Notes: a model not told the origin generated them from the letters alone. 64,000 nt of DNA from SIG480 sp045537045 (GCA_045537045.1 JAZSOS010000011.1:1-64000), one strand, 5' to 3'. Positions 8,567 through 17,963 are shown, counted from the first letter of the stretch. Translations and numbers: made by a program.

Positions 8567-9952
8567 ATGAAGAAAATCAATATTGCAGACATCACATTAA
8601 AAAGATTTGCCGGAGAGCGCAGCGTTTCTCTCCTTTTCCGTGAAAAGACAGCTATTGCCAACACCTCGGACGCACTCGGTGCAGATGCCATTGAGCTTGC
8701 ACCTGTAATAAATGTCCGCGAGGACACCATTATCTATAAGACAATTGCTCAGAACATAAAGAACAGCACCGTTGCCATTCCCGTTGGATTTGAGTCTGAT
8801 GGCGTAAACACTGCCTGGGAGTGCATTAAGGACGCTGTTTCTCCGCGCCTGCAGATAGAGGTTCCCACGTCTACCGTTCAGATGGAGTACACATACCACG
8901 TCAAGGCAGACAAAATGCTTGAAAAAATATCCGCTCTCACCGCAGAGACAAAAAAGCTCTGCGAGGATGTTGAGTTTGTTGCACTTGATGCAACGCGCGC
9001 TGATGAAAGCTTCCTCATTTCCGCCGCAAAAGCAGCACAGGAAAATGGTGCGACAATCGTTACAATCAGCGATGATGCGGGTGTTTCCCTGCCGGAGGAA
9101 ATCGCTTCTCTTACAGCAAAAATAAAAGAGGCAGTGGATGTTCCAGTTTATGTCTGCGTTTCAGATGCCATCGGAATGGCAGTTGCCTGCGCACTTTCCG
9201 CAATAAAGGCAGGTGCAGACGGTCTTAAATGTGCAATGGTGGGAAAAAACACACTTTCTATGGGCGAGCTTTCCGATGCAATAAGCGCACGCGGCGAAGC
9301 TATCGGTGCATCAGTTTCTCTTGAAAACACAAAAATTCACGCAAGCATTGATGATATGCTCACGAAAATCAACCACGCAACATATGAAGATGCTACCGTC
9401 AGCGAAAAGAAGAAAATTGTTCTCGACGCGGACAGCACCCTCTCTGAAGTGGCTCAGGCAGCATCCATCCTTGGCTATGACTTGTCCGATGAGGATAACG
9501 GAAATGTCCATCGTGCGCTTGCATCAGTCTGCGAAAAAAAGAGCTCCATCGGCGCAAAAGAGCTTGAAGCACTTATTGCAAGCTCTGCAATGCAGGCACC
9601 GTCCACCTATCACCTTGAAAGCTACACCACAAACTGCACAAACCTCGGTGCATCAATGTCTCAGATCACGCTTACTTGCGGCGACGAAAACCTTTGCGGC
9701 GTAGCGACAGGAGATGGCCCGATTGACTCCGTTTTCCGTGCAATTGAACAGAGCATCGGTTACCACTACGAGCTCGACGATTTCCAAATTCAGGCTGTTA
9801 CCGAAGGTAAGGAAGCTCTCGGCTCGGCACTCGTAAAGCTTCGCGTAGGCGGCAAGCTTTACTCCGGCAACGGAATTTCCACCGATATCGTTGCCGCAAG
9901 CGTCCGCGCATATATCAACGCTCTGAACAAAATCGTAGCTGAGGAGAGATAA
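8567..9952 (+). CDS. LeuA-like protein with degenerate active site and intact regulatory domain
   Basis: The 461-residue protein has the layout of 2-isopropylmalate synthase: an HMGL-like TIM barrel (about 1-275) and a LeuA regulatory/dimer domain (about 350-461) with GDGPIDSVFRAIE and the GNGISTDIVAASVRAYINAL close that binds leucine in the family. The barrel has lost its catalysis: the LRDGEQ loop reads LKRFAGERS, and the metal pair in HCHND reads VCVSD near residue 195, removing both His. I infer a pseudoenzyme, perhaps a leucine sensor or partner. A Leu T-box precedes it and the next gene starts 2 bases after its stop. The ATG at 8567 follows AAAGGGG. Confidence 0.8.
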   Translation: MKKINIADITLKRFAGERSVSLLFREKTAIANTSDALGADAIELAPVINVREDTIIYKTIAQNIKNSTVAIPVGFESDGVNTAWECIKDAVSPRLQIEVPTSTVQMEYTYHVKADKMLEKISALTAETKKLCEDVEFVALDATRADESFLISAAKAAQENGATIVTISDDAGVSLPEEIASLTAKIKEAVDVPVYVCVSDAIGMAVACALSAIKAGADGLKCAMVGKNTLSMGELSDAISARGEAIGASVSLENTKIHASIDDMLTKINHATYEDATVSEKKKIVLDADSTLSEVAQAASILGYDLSDEDNGNVHRALASVCEKKSSIGAKELEALIASSAMQAPSTYHLESYTTNCTNLGASMSQITLTCGDENLCGVATGDGPIDSVFRAIEQSIGYHYELDDFQIQAVTEGKEALGSALVKLRVGGKLYSGNGISTDIVAASVRAYINALNKIVAEER

Positions 9953-9954
9953 CA

Positions 9955-12414
9955 ATGAAGCTGACATTCTCTACAAAAAATGTAAACCGCGCATCGTTTC
10001 TCGACCTTTGCCGCTACGCTTATGATTACGGCTTCTCCGGATTTGAAATATACGATGCGATAAAAGAAAGAAAGCAGCATTACGACAGCGTGCTCCGCAG
10101 TGACCGCGTTGCAGATGCAAAGCGCAAGCTTCACAACCGCTCGCTTTCCGTTTCCGCACTTGTTTACCCACATCCCGTCGAGTGCAGTGATGCCACGAGC
10201 GATGAAATACTCAAATATATAAATATGGCAATCCACGCAGGTGTAGAGCGCGTTATCGTGCGTATATCCGAAAAGACGGACAACGCCGTTCTCTCCGATA
10301 AGCTCTCCGCCGCAATTGCGCGTGCAGAGATAACCGGCACAGAACTTCTGCTTGAAACCTCGGGGTATCTTGCGAACACAGAAAATGTGATTGACGTTAT
10401 AAACTTTTTCTCAAGTGCCGCAATCGGCGCTTCGTGGAACATCCGCGAAACGTATTTCGGTGCAGGCGAAAGCGCGGAAACCACTATCAAAAATCTCGGC
10501 GCATATATTAAATATGTACGTCTTGGCGATATGAAGGACGGAATGACCGTTCTTATCGGCGAGGGCGAGCTTCCGACTCAGGAGTTTATAAATGCGCTCA
10601 CATCTCTTAATTTCGACGGTTTCGTTTCCGTTGCATGGAACGAAGAAATAAATGACGCAGATATTGTTCTCACGCATTTTGCAAACTATATCGCCCAGCT
10701 CTCACGCGAGAAAAAGGACTATGACACAGTTTATTACAACCGCGCAAAGACGGGAACATACGTGTGGAAAAAATACGATGTTATCGACGCAACATTTTCC
10801 GATGTTCTTGACACAATGGTTGAAAAATACCCCGACCAGTATGCATTTAAATACACCACGCTTGACTATACGCGCACTTACACGGAATTTCGCCGTGATG
10901 TTGACGAATGCGCCGCTGCGCTTATCTCGCTCGGTGTAAAGGCCGGTGACCACGTTGCTATCTGGGCGACAAACATTCCCGCATGGTTTATCACCTTCTG
11001 GGCAACAACTAAAATCGGCGCAGTTCTCGTAACAGTCAACACTGCCTATAAAATAAGCGAAATTGAATACCTCCTCAAGCAGTCTGACACACACACGCTC
11101 GTTATGATTGAGGACTGCAAGGATATAAACTATCGCGAGATTATCCAGAAGCTCTGCCCCGAGCTTGAAAATATGAAACCGGGAGATGCTCTGTATTCAA
11201 AGAAGCTTCCGTTTTTGCGCAACATCGTAACCGTAGGCTTCTCTATGCCCGGTTGCCTCACATGGGAGCAGATGCTTTCGCGTTCATCCCTTATCCCTAA
11301 AGAGGAAATACGCCGCCGCGCATCACTTGTGCGTCCGGACGACGTATGCAATATGCAGTACACCTCCGGTACAACCGGTTTTCCGAAGGGCGTTATGCTA
11401 ACGCACCGCAATATTGTAAACAACGGCAAAACAATCGGCGACCGTATGGATCTTTCCACAGCCGACCGTATGATGATTCAGGTGCCGATGTTCCACTGCT
11501 TCGGAATGGTTCTTTCCATGACATCCACGATGACACACGGCGGAACGCTGTGCCCGATGCCATACTTCTCTCCCAAATCATCCCTCGCCTGCGTGAATGA
11601 TGAGCATATAACCTGCTTCAACGGCGTTCCTACAATGTTTATCGCAATGTTCAACCACGCTGATTTTGCAAAAACCGATTTTTCATATATGCGTACAGGC
11701 ATTATGGCGGGTGCAAACTGCCCGGCAGACCTTATGCGCCGTGCTGCAGATGAAATGAACATGCGCGAAATTATCTCCGTTTACGGTCAGACAGAGGCTT
11801 CTCCCGGCTGTACTATGGGTGAGGTCAATGAGGACCTTGACCACCGCGTTGAAACCGTTGGAAGCGCATTCCCGGGCGTTGAGTGCAAAATCATTGACCC
11901 TGAAACCGGCGAAGAACTTCCCGACGGCGAGAGCGGTGAATTTGTTGCGCGCGGCTTCAATATAATGAAGGGCTATTACAAAATGCCAAACGCTACCGCA
12001 CAGACAATAGACAAAGACGGCTGGCTCCACTCGGGCGATATCTGTTGCCGCACGCCGGACGGGTATTATAAAGTTACCGGTCGCCTTAAGGATATGATTA
12101 TCCGCGGTGGTGAGAACCTTTACCCGCGTGAAATCGAGGAATTTTACCTCACGAACCCGAAAGTCCGTGATGTTCAGATTGTCGGCGTTCCGGATGAGCG
12201 CTACGGCGAGGAATGCTGCGCGTGGATTATTCTCCACAAAGGCGAAGAGTCGGACGAAAACGAAATGCGCGAATTTGGTAATGCATCAATTGCGCGTCAT
12301 AAAGTTCCAAGATATTTCCTGTTCGTCAAGGAATTCCCGATGAATGCCGCAGGAAAAATTCTTAAATACAAAATGCGTGATGAGTCCATTGAAATGCTCG
12401 GTCTCAAAAAATAA
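9955..12414 (+). CDS. Fusion of a xylose-isomerase-like TIM barrel and an acyl-CoA synthetase
   Basis: In this 819-residue protein residues about 1-255 form an AP-endonuclease-2/xylose-isomerase-like barrel; the usual metal ligands look altered (ASWNIRETYF near 160 where Asp and His are expected, YVRLGDMKDG where His-x-Lys-Asp is usual). Residues about 270-735 are an AMP-binding domain with YTSGTTGFPKG near 468, YGQTEASPG and SGDICCRTPDGYYKVTGR. A mobile C-terminal lid ends with the catalytic Lys in AAGKILKYK near 798. The synthetase half appears active, activating a carboxylate to its CoA ester. Leu T-box control makes isovalerate an attractive substrate (inference). It is translationally close to the LeuA-like gene. 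Confidence 0.85.
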   Translation: MKLTFSTKNVNRASFLDLCRYAYDYGFSGFEIYDAIKERKQHYDSVLRSDRVADAKRKLHNRSLSVSALVYPHPVECSDATSDEILKYINMAIHAGVERVIVRISEKTDNAVLSDKLSAAIARAEITGTELLLETSGYLANTENVIDVINFFSSAAIGASWNIRETYFGAGESAETTIKNLGAYIKYVRLGDMKDGMTVLIGEGELPTQEFINALTSLNFDGFVSVAWNEEINDADIVLTHFANYIAQLSREKKDYDTVYYNRAKTGTYVWKKYDVIDATFSDVLDTMVEKYPDQYAFKYTTLDYTRTYTEFRRDVDECAAALISLGVKAGDHVAIWATNIPAWFITFWATTKIGAVLVTVNTAYKISEIEYLLKQSDTHTLVMIEDCKDINYREIIQKLCPELENMKPGDALYSKKLPFLRNIVTVGFSMPGCLTWEQMLSRSSLIPKEEIRRRASLVRPDDVCNMQYTSGTTGFPKGVMLTHRNIVNNGKTIGDRMDLSTADRMMIQVPMFHCFGMVLSMTSTMTHGGTLCPMPYFSPKSSLACVNDEHITCFNGVPTMFIAMFNHADFAKTDFSYMRTGIMAGANCPADLMRRAADEMNMREIISVYGQTEASPGCTMGEVNEDLDHRVETVGSAFPGVECKIIDPETGEELPDGESGEFVARGFNIMKGYYKMPNATAQTIDKDGWLHSGDICCRTPDGYYKVTGRLKDMIIRGGENLYPREIEEFYLTNPKVRDVQIVGVPDERYGEECCAWIILHKGEESDENEMREFGNASIARHKVPRYFLFVKEFPMNAAGKILKYKMRDESIEMLGLKK

Positions 12415-12442
12415 CTTCAACTTTATGCCTTTTTGAATAACA

Positions 12443-12482
12443 AAAGCATCTTCGGGCAAAAATATGCTCGGAGGTGCTTTTT
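12443..12482 (+). terminator. Terminator hairpin overlapping the ribosome binding site of the next gene
   Basis: AAAAGCATCTTCGGGC (12442-12457) can pair with GCTCGGAGGTGCTTTT (12466-12481), followed by TT. The GGAGGT (12470-12475) in the 3' arm is also the ribosome binding site for the ATG at 12486. Confidence 0.7.
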
Positions 12483-12485
12483 TAA

Positions 12486-13277
12486 ATGAAGAAATTTGCA
12501 AGTAAAATCGCGCACAGCGGATTTTACATAATCCTCTTCCTTTGTATGTGTGCAATAGGAATTTCGGGTTATGTTATGTATCTCGCCGAGGACACTGCAG
12601 ACACAGTAAAAGAAACAACGGATATTTCTGATTCTGCAACTCTACCTTTCCCTATGGGTGATGAAACGCTCTACGATTTTGAAACGGGAGATGAGATTAT
12701 CCCAGAAGAGCCGCAAACGCCCCCCGAACCCGCAACAACACCCATCCCCGAAGAACCGATAGTTCCGAAAAAGCCGATGGAAGACAGCTCAAAAGCCTCA
12801 TCCACGCCAAAGCCTGAACCGGCAGTACCAACGGTTAGCATCCCCGAAAAGAAAGCCGACACCGTTTTCACAATGGCAGTAAACGGAGCAATAACAGAGC
12901 CTTTTTCGGGAGACGAGCTTGTGAAAAACGAAACGATGGGCGACTGGCGCATACACGCCGGTGTTGACATTGCCGGAGAGGAAGGAACGAGCGTCAGAGT
13001 AATCGCCGACGGCACGGTGGAAAGCGTCCAAACCGACAGCATGATGGGGAATACCATAACGGTCAAGCACGCCGACGGGCTTGTAAGCATTTACGCAAAC
13101 CTTGCCGACGGAATAACGCTGAAATCCGGAGATCCGTTAAAAAGCGGAGATGTAATTGCAAAAATCGGAAAGTCTGCGCTTGCAGAATGTATGCAGGATG
13201 CTCATCTCCACCTTGAGGTCACAAAAAACGGCAAGGCGATAGACCCACTTTCTCTTTACCCCGCCGGAGAAGAATAG
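12486..13277 (+). CDS. Membrane-anchored LytM (M23) peptidase, SpoIIQ-like
   Basis: The 263-residue protein has one N-terminal membrane helix (about 12-33), a Pro/Glu-rich linker (about 60-125) and a C-terminal LytM domain. KNETMGDWRIHAGVDI contains the zinc His and Asp, and AHLHLEV the second His pair, so all ligands are present. DWR-H-G-D after a short T-M-G segment is typical of SpoIIQ, the forespore half of the SpoIIQ-SpoIIIAH channel; Clostridia keep an active-site version while the Bacillus one has lost a His. spoIID and spoIIIAH are not nearby, so a vegetative M23 hydrolase remains possible. Confidence 0.75.
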   Translation: MKKFASKIAHSGFYIILFLCMCAIGISGYVMYLAEDTADTVKETTDISDSATLPFPMGDETLYDFETGDEIIPEEPQTPPEPATTPIPEEPIVPKKPMEDSSKASSTPKPEPAVPTVSIPEKKADTVFTMAVNGAITEPFSGDELVKNETMGDWRIHAGVDIAGEEGTSVRVIADGTVESVQTDSMMGNTITVKHADGLVSIYANLADGITLKSGDPLKSGDVIAKIGKSALAECMQDAHLHLEVTKNGKAIDPLSLYPAGEE

Positions 13278-13291
13278 AATAAGGATATAAA

Positions 13292-13324
13292 ACAATGGCT
13301 ACCGGCAATGCCGGTAGCCATTGT
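13292..13324. terminator. Bidirectional terminator
   Basis: ACAATGGCTACCGG (13292-13305) pairs perfectly with CCGGTAGCCATTGT (13311-13324) around a 5-base loop, between the convergent LytM and phosphoglucomutase genes. Confidence 0.85.
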
Positions 13325-13339
13325 TTGTGTGCAAAAATT

Positions 13340-15043
13340 TTACTTAGCTATATCATTTGCAGCGGCGGCATAGCGGTCCGCCGTTTCATTTGCTTCATCA
13401 AGGGTTTTGCCCGATGCGAGGATATACACCTTTATCTTCGGCTCAGTTCCCGACGGACGGATGATAAAGCTTGTTCCGTCTTCCATTTCAAAATAAAGGA
13501 CGTTGCTTCCCGAAAGCGGAAGTTCCTCGCCGGTGTTTGTTTTTCCCGTGAGATAATCGCGTACGCGGCGTACCTTGCCGCCCGCAAGCTCGCACGGCGG
13601 GTTATTTCGAAGACCTTCCATAAGCTCACGCATCTTTGCAAGGCCGGAAACTCCCGGCATAACGACGTTGACAGTGCGCTCTGCGTATGCACCGTATTTT
13701 TCATAGAGTGCCATCATCGCCTCATAAAGGCTCTTGCCCTCACTCCTGTAATACGCCGCCATCTCAGCAATCATCATCGTTGCCGTAACAGCATCTTTAT
13801 CGCGGCAGAAATCGCCCATCAGGTAACCGTATGACTCCTCATATCCAAGAAGGAATCCTTCGCTTCCCTCCTGCTCAATCCGCTCTGCAATGAACTTAAA
13901 TCCGGTAAACGTTTCGTGCATCTTAACTCCGTTTACTTCACAGACGCGGCGTGCCATTTCCGTGGTTACAATCGTCTTTACAGCATATGCATTTTCAGAA
14001 AGCTCTCCCGCGCGTTTTTTTGCGCCGATGATATAATCAAGAAGCAGAACACCCATCTGGTTTCCGGTTATTGTTACATACTCTCCCTCGCCGTTTCTTA
14101 CAACAACGCCTACGCGGTCGGCATCAGGGTCCGTACCTATAATCAAATCAACATTCTCACGCTTTGCAAGCTCAATTGCAAGAGCAAAGCCTTCGCGGTT
14201 TTCGGGGTTCGGGCTCTTGACCGTCGGGAAGTTTCCGTCGGGTGTGCTCTGCTCCGGTACGCTTATCACATTGCGAAGTCCTATTCTCCCCAGAATTTCA
14301 GGAACAAGCTTGTATCCCGTACCGTGGAACGGTGTGTAAACGATTTTGAAATCATCAGCAACAGCTCGGGGAGCCTCACGGTTTATCGCGCAGGAAAGGC
14401 TGTGAACAAGAAAAGCCTCGTCAACTTCCTCACCGATTACGGTGATAAGTCCGCTTTTCACTGCCTCATCATAATCCATTGTCTTTACACCCGTGAAAAT
14501 ATCTGTGTTTTCGATTTCAGCAAGCACGACATCAGCTTCCTTGGGGGGAAGCTGTGCGCCGTCCTCCCAGTAAGCCTTATATCCGTTATATTCCTTGGGG
14601 TTGTGGCTGGCGGTTATATTGATACCGGCGATGCATTCCATCGCGCGTACCGCAAATGACAGCTCAGGAGTCGGGCGGAGAGACTCGAAAAGATATACGG
14701 AAATTCCGTTTGCCGCAAGCACGCATGCCGCCTCACGCGCAAATATATCACTTCCGATGCGACAGTCCATACACACCGCAACACCGCGCTGCATAACTTT
14801 TTTTCCCATACCGCAAATAAGTGCGGCGAGACCCTGTGTTGCCTGACGTACGGTATATACGTTCATGCGGTTTATTCCCATTCCGAGAACGCCGCGAAGC
14901 CCGGCTGTACCAAACTGAAGCGGTGCGAAAAAGCGATCTTCAATCTCTGCCTCGTTATTCTTTATCGACCGAAGCTCTTCCTTTTCTTCCTCACTCAATA
15001 CATCTGATGAAAGCCATCTTTCATATTCTGCTCTGTAATCCAT
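13340..15043 (-). CDS. pgcA: Phosphoglucomutase/phosphomannomutase
   Basis: The 567-residue alpha-D-phosphohexomutase interconverts glucose-6-phosphate and glucose-1-phosphate (or the mannose forms) for cell-envelope sugar synthesis. All four signatures are present: the phosphoserine loop TASHNPKEYNG near 140, the metal loop GTDPDADRVG near 300, the sugar loop GYEESYG near 395 and the phosphate loop RPSGTEPKIK near 530. Length and order fit Bacillus PgcA. AGGAGG precedes the start. It ends the long minus-strand series that includes the wal operon, but a repeat-rich 140-base gap separates it from rlmH. Confidence 0.93.
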   Translation of the reverse strand: MDYRAEYERWLSSDVLSEEEKEELRSIKNNEAEIEDRFFAPLQFGTAGLRGVLGMGINRMNVYTVRQATQGLAALICGMGKKVMQRGVAVCMDCRIGSDIFAREAACVLAANGISVYLFESLRPTPELSFAVRAMECIAGINITASHNPKEYNGYKAYWEDGAQLPPKEADVVLAEIENTDIFTGVKTMDYDEAVKSGLITVIGEEVDEAFLVHSLSCAINREAPRAVADDFKIVYTPFHGTGYKLVPEILGRIGLRNVISVPEQSTPDGNFPTVKSPNPENREGFALAIELAKRENVDLIIGTDPDADRVGVVVRNGEGEYVTITGNQMGVLLLDYIIGAKKRAGELSENAYAVKTIVTTEMARRVCEVNGVKMHETFTGFKFIAERIEQEGSEGFLLGYEESYGYLMGDFCRDKDAVTATMMIAEMAAYYRSEGKSLYEAMMALYEKYGAYAERTVNVVMPGVSGLAKMRELMEGLRNNPPCELAGGKVRRVRDYLTGKTNTGEELPLSGSNVLYFEMEDGTSFIIRPSGTEPKIKVYILASGKTLDEANETADRYAAAANDIAK

Positions 15044-15099
15044 AGATATGTATTCCTCCTTTTTATTTCTATCCCGAAGAGAAATTCAGTTGCTGTTTT

Positions 15100-15180
15100 C
15101 TCCCACTCCGCGGGATAAAATTCGGCTGCATCCCTTCCGACGGGAAGTTTAGTTATTGTTTTCTTCCGGCGGGAAGCTAT
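15100..15180. repeat. Short imperfect repeats in the rlmH-pgcA gap
   Basis: TTCCGACGGGAAG (about 15136-15148) and TTCCGGCGGGAAG (about 15164-15176) are near-identical, each partly self-complementary, with related GCGGGA motifs upstream. They may act as an mRNA-processing or weak termination signal between the two genes. Confidence 0.4.
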
Positions 15181-15186
15181 TTCCCC

Positions 15187-15660
15187 CTATTTATGATATC
15201 CGGAGCCTTCTTCTATCTTGAATGCACGGTAAACCTGCTCAAGCAGCATAACACGTGCAAGGTGATGTGGAAACGTCATTGGTGACATGGAAAGCCGCAG
15301 CTCTGCGCGCGCCTTGATGCTTTCATCAATCCCGTTTGACCCTCCGATAATAAAGCAAAGCCTGCTTTTACCTGAGCATTTCAGCGATGAAATTTTCTCA
15401 CAAAGTGCCTCGCTTGAAAGCATTTTCCCCTCAATGCACATACATATGAGATACGCATCCTTGGGAATTTTTGCGTTTATGCGCTCCGCCTCGGAAACAA
15501 GCGCGCGGCGCACTTCCGCATCATTTGCTGCGGGTGTTTCCACAAGCTCGATAATATTCAGCTTGCAATATGCACCCATACGCTTTTTATATTCATTGCA
15601 TGCATCAGCGAAAAACTTTTCTTTAAGCTTTCCGACACAGATAATGTCAATACCAAGCAT
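15187..15660 (-). CDS. rlmH: 23S rRNA (pseudouridine1915-N3)-methyltransferase
   Basis: The 157-residue SPOUT methyltransferase modifies pseudouridine 1915 in helix 69 of 23S rRNA. It has IICVGKLKEKF at the N-terminus, FIIGGSNGID near 105 (the S-adenosylmethionine knot) and the C-terminal LEQVYRAFKIEEGSGYHK that ends nearly all RlmH proteins. Its ATG directly abuts the walJ stop, so the two are translationally coupled. Linkage of rlmH to the wal operon is the usual Bacillota arrangement. Confidence 0.96.
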   Translation of the reverse strand: MLGIDIICVGKLKEKFFADACNEYKKRMGAYCKLNIIELVETPAANDAEVRRALVSEAERINAKIPKDAYLICMCIEGKMLSSEALCEKISSLKCSGKSRLCFIIGGSNGIDESIKARAELRLSMSPMTFPHHLARVMLLEQVYRAFKIEEGSGYHK

Positions 15661-16461
15661 CTACTTTTCCGCCTCCACAGTCACAACCTCGCCGCGCTCA
15701 CCGCGCGGTGCAACGTACAGCATCATATCTACACCAGGAATCACTCCACTTTGCGTAAGCGCCGTATGCGTTGCAGTGTAGGCCTCTTTTGGCGTGTTGC
15801 TCTCAGCACTTAAGTGACCTAAAATTATGTTCTTTGTACCTCGCTTTACCGCCTCTACCGCAAGACGGGCGCACTCGGCATTCGACAGATGACCGCGCTC
15901 TCCCACTATTCTCTGTTTTAAAAACACGGGATATCTGCAAGCGCGAAGCCGCCGCTCATCATAATTTGACTCAAGCAAAAGAATATCTGAGCCGAAAAGA
16001 TGCTCTGACACCTCACCATCTACATGTCCGATGTCGGTTGCAATAACTGCACATTCGCTTTCCGAGCATATGCGATAGCCCGTGCTTTCGTAAGTATCGT
16101 GTGGGGTGTGGAACGGCTCTATCTCAAGACCTCCGACCTTTGTTGTTTCTCCTGGATAAACACAATTGACTTTTCCGTAGAGAGACTTAATTCTCTCTCC
16201 TATTCCGCGTGCTGTCCCACATGATGCATAGACGGGAATATCCGAGCGCGAAAGGAGCTTTTCCAGACCGCATATGTGGTCTCCGTGCTCATGCGTGATA
16301 AATACTGCATCTATCGCGGACACACCAAGCCCGAAGCTTGAAAGCTCACGAATAATACGCGTGGCAGAGATGCCTGTATCAACAAGTATATGCACCTTTC
16401 CGTCGGATATGTATGTACAGTTTCCGTTAGACCCGCTCGCGAGCGGACAAACCTTAAGCAT
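15661..16461 (-). CDS. walJ: WalJ (YycJ) metallo-beta-lactamase-fold hydrolase
   Basis: The 266-residue MBL-fold protein has the metal motif THEHGDH near 56, with further metal Asp/His in ATDIGHVDGE and the late ILGHLSAESN. WalJ is the accessory protein of the WalRK cell-wall system; family members show 5'-3' exonuclease activity and link wall homeostasis to DNA replication in Bacillus. It has no membrane segment. It lies between murA and rlmH, an order close to walRKHIJ except that murA is inserted. Confidence 0.93.
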   Translation of the reverse strand: MLKVCPLASGSNGNCTYISDGKVHILVDTGISATRIIRELSSFGLGVSAIDAVFITHEHGDHICGLEKLLSRSDIPVYASCGTARGIGERIKSLYGKVNCVYPGETTKVGGLEIEPFHTPHDTYESTGYRICSESECAVIATDIGHVDGEVSEHLFGSDILLLESNYDERRLRACRYPVFLKQRIVGERGHLSNAECARLAVEAVKRGTKNIILGHLSAESNTPKEAYTATHTALTQSGVIPGVDMMLYVAPRGERGEVVTVEAEK

Positions 16462-16517
16462 TATAAATCTCCTTTTATCAATAAAGGAACGGCGAGATTT
16501 CCGTTCCTTTGCTTTAT

Positions 16518-17801
16518 CTATTGTGCCTTTGCCACAGGGATATTGTCTTCAACGATTTTTATGTGAGCACCAAGTGCGGTAAGCTTTTCTACGATATGCT
16601 CATACCCGCGCTCAATATGGAGAATATCTTCAACCTCTGTTATTCCCGTAGCGGCAAGACCTGCAATGACGAGTGCCGCACCCGCACGCAAATCGCATGC
16701 ACGCACCGGAGCACCGGTAAGCGAATCAACGCCCTCGACAACAGCGGTTTTTCCGTCAACCTGAATTTTTGCGCCCATTCTGCGAAGCTCTTCAACATAC
16801 TGGTAACGGCTGTCCCACACGCCCTCGGTGACGATGCTCATACCGTTTGCAATGGTGAGAATTACCGTTGCCTGCGGCTGCATATCCGTAGGGAATCCCG
16901 GATACGGAAGAGTTTTGATATTTGTATTTGAAAGCGGCTTTGTCCGCTTTATCAGAAGCGAATCATCGTGTTCCGTAACCTCAACGCCCATTTCAACAAG
17001 CTTTGACGTTATGCAGTCAAGATGTTTCGGGATAATATTCCGGACAAGCACCTCGCCGCCTGTGGCTGCAACAGCTGCCATATATGTTCCCGCCTCAATC
17101 TGGTCGGGGATGATCGTGTAAGCGCCGCCTTCCATCTTCTTCACGCCGCGTACCTTTATGACGTCTGTACCTGCACCGCTGACATTTGCACCCATGGAAT
17201 TGAGAAAGTTTGCAAGGTCAACGATGTGCGGCTCTTTCGCTGCGTTTTCAATAACTGTTGTTCCGTCTGCAAGAACTGCCGCAAGCATTGCGTTCATCGT
17301 TGCACCGACCGAAACAACGTCAAAATATATCGACGATGCCGTGAGCCTGCCGTGAGACTCTGCAATTACATAACCGTTCTGGACATCAACATCAGCCCCG
17401 AGAAGCTTGAACGCCTTTGTATGCTGGTCAATCGGGCGGTCACCGAAATTGCAACCGCCGGGCAAAGAAACCTGTGCCGAGCCGAAACGTCCGAGAAGCG
17501 CGCCAATAAGGTAATACGATGCACGGATTTTTCTTGCCATATCGTAATCCGCGCGGGTAGTACGAATTTTCGCTGCATTAATCTCAACGCAATTGCGGTT
17601 TATAAGCCTGACATCTGCGCCGATATCGCGCAAAAGATCAAGCATAAGCGTTACATCCCGAATTTCAGGGATGTTTTCTATTCTGCATGTACCGTCGACA
17701 AGAAGAGCCGCGGGTATAATTGCAACAGCAGCATTTTTTGCACCGCTTATGGTAACTTCACCGCGCAGCTTATAGCCGCCTTCTATAACATACTTCGTCA
17801 A
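16518..17801 (-). CDS. murA: UDP-N-acetylglucosamine 1-carboxyvinyltransferase
   Basis: The 427-residue enzyme transfers enolpyruvate from PEP to UDP-GlcNAc, the first committed step of peptidoglycan synthesis. The active-site Cys lies in LPGGCNFGDRPIDQH (near 117), so fosfomycin sensitivity is expected. The start is a TTG at 17801 (TTG ACG AAG) preceded by AGAGGTG at good spacing; a TTG at 17822 would place this site inside the gene. It is located inside the wal gene group but also has its own promoter at 17908-17936. Confidence 0.95.
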   Translation of the reverse strand: MTKYVIEGGYKLRGEVTISGAKNAAVAIIPAALLVDGTCRIENIPEIRDVTLMLDLLRDIGADVRLINRNCVEINAAKIRTTRADYDMARKIRASYYLIGALLGRFGSAQVSLPGGCNFGDRPIDQHTKAFKLLGADVDVQNGYVIAESHGRLTASSIYFDVVSVGATMNAMLAAVLADGTTVIENAAKEPHIVDLANFLNSMGANVSGAGTDVIKVRGVKKMEGGAYTIIPDQIEAGTYMAAVAATGGEVLVRNIIPKHLDCITSKLVEMGVEVTEHDDSLLIKRTKPLSNTNIKTLPYPGFPTDMQPQATVILTIANGMSIVTEGVWDSRYQYVEELRRMGAKIQVDGKTAVVEGVDSLTGAPVRACDLRAGAALVIAGLAATGITEVEDILHIERGYEHIVEKLTALGAHIKIVEDNIPVAKAQ

Positions 17802-17907
17802 TGCCGGGCACCTCTTTTTCAATCATACTCATTTATCATTCTGCCAAAAAGCAAGTGTTTTTAATCATAAACAGGATAAATTTCAACTTTGAAATCCACC
17901 ACTTTAA

Positions 17908-17936
17908 ATTATAGCAGACTTCTTCTCAAAATGCAA
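17908..17936 (-). promoter_or_regulatory. Internal promoter of murA-walJ-rlmH
   Basis: TTGCAT (17936-17931) and TATAAT (17913-17908) on the minus strand with a 17-base spacer, in the 142-base gap between walI and murA. Confidence 0.7.
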
Positions 17937-17963
17937 AGATTATTTGTATATTTTGTAAATATT

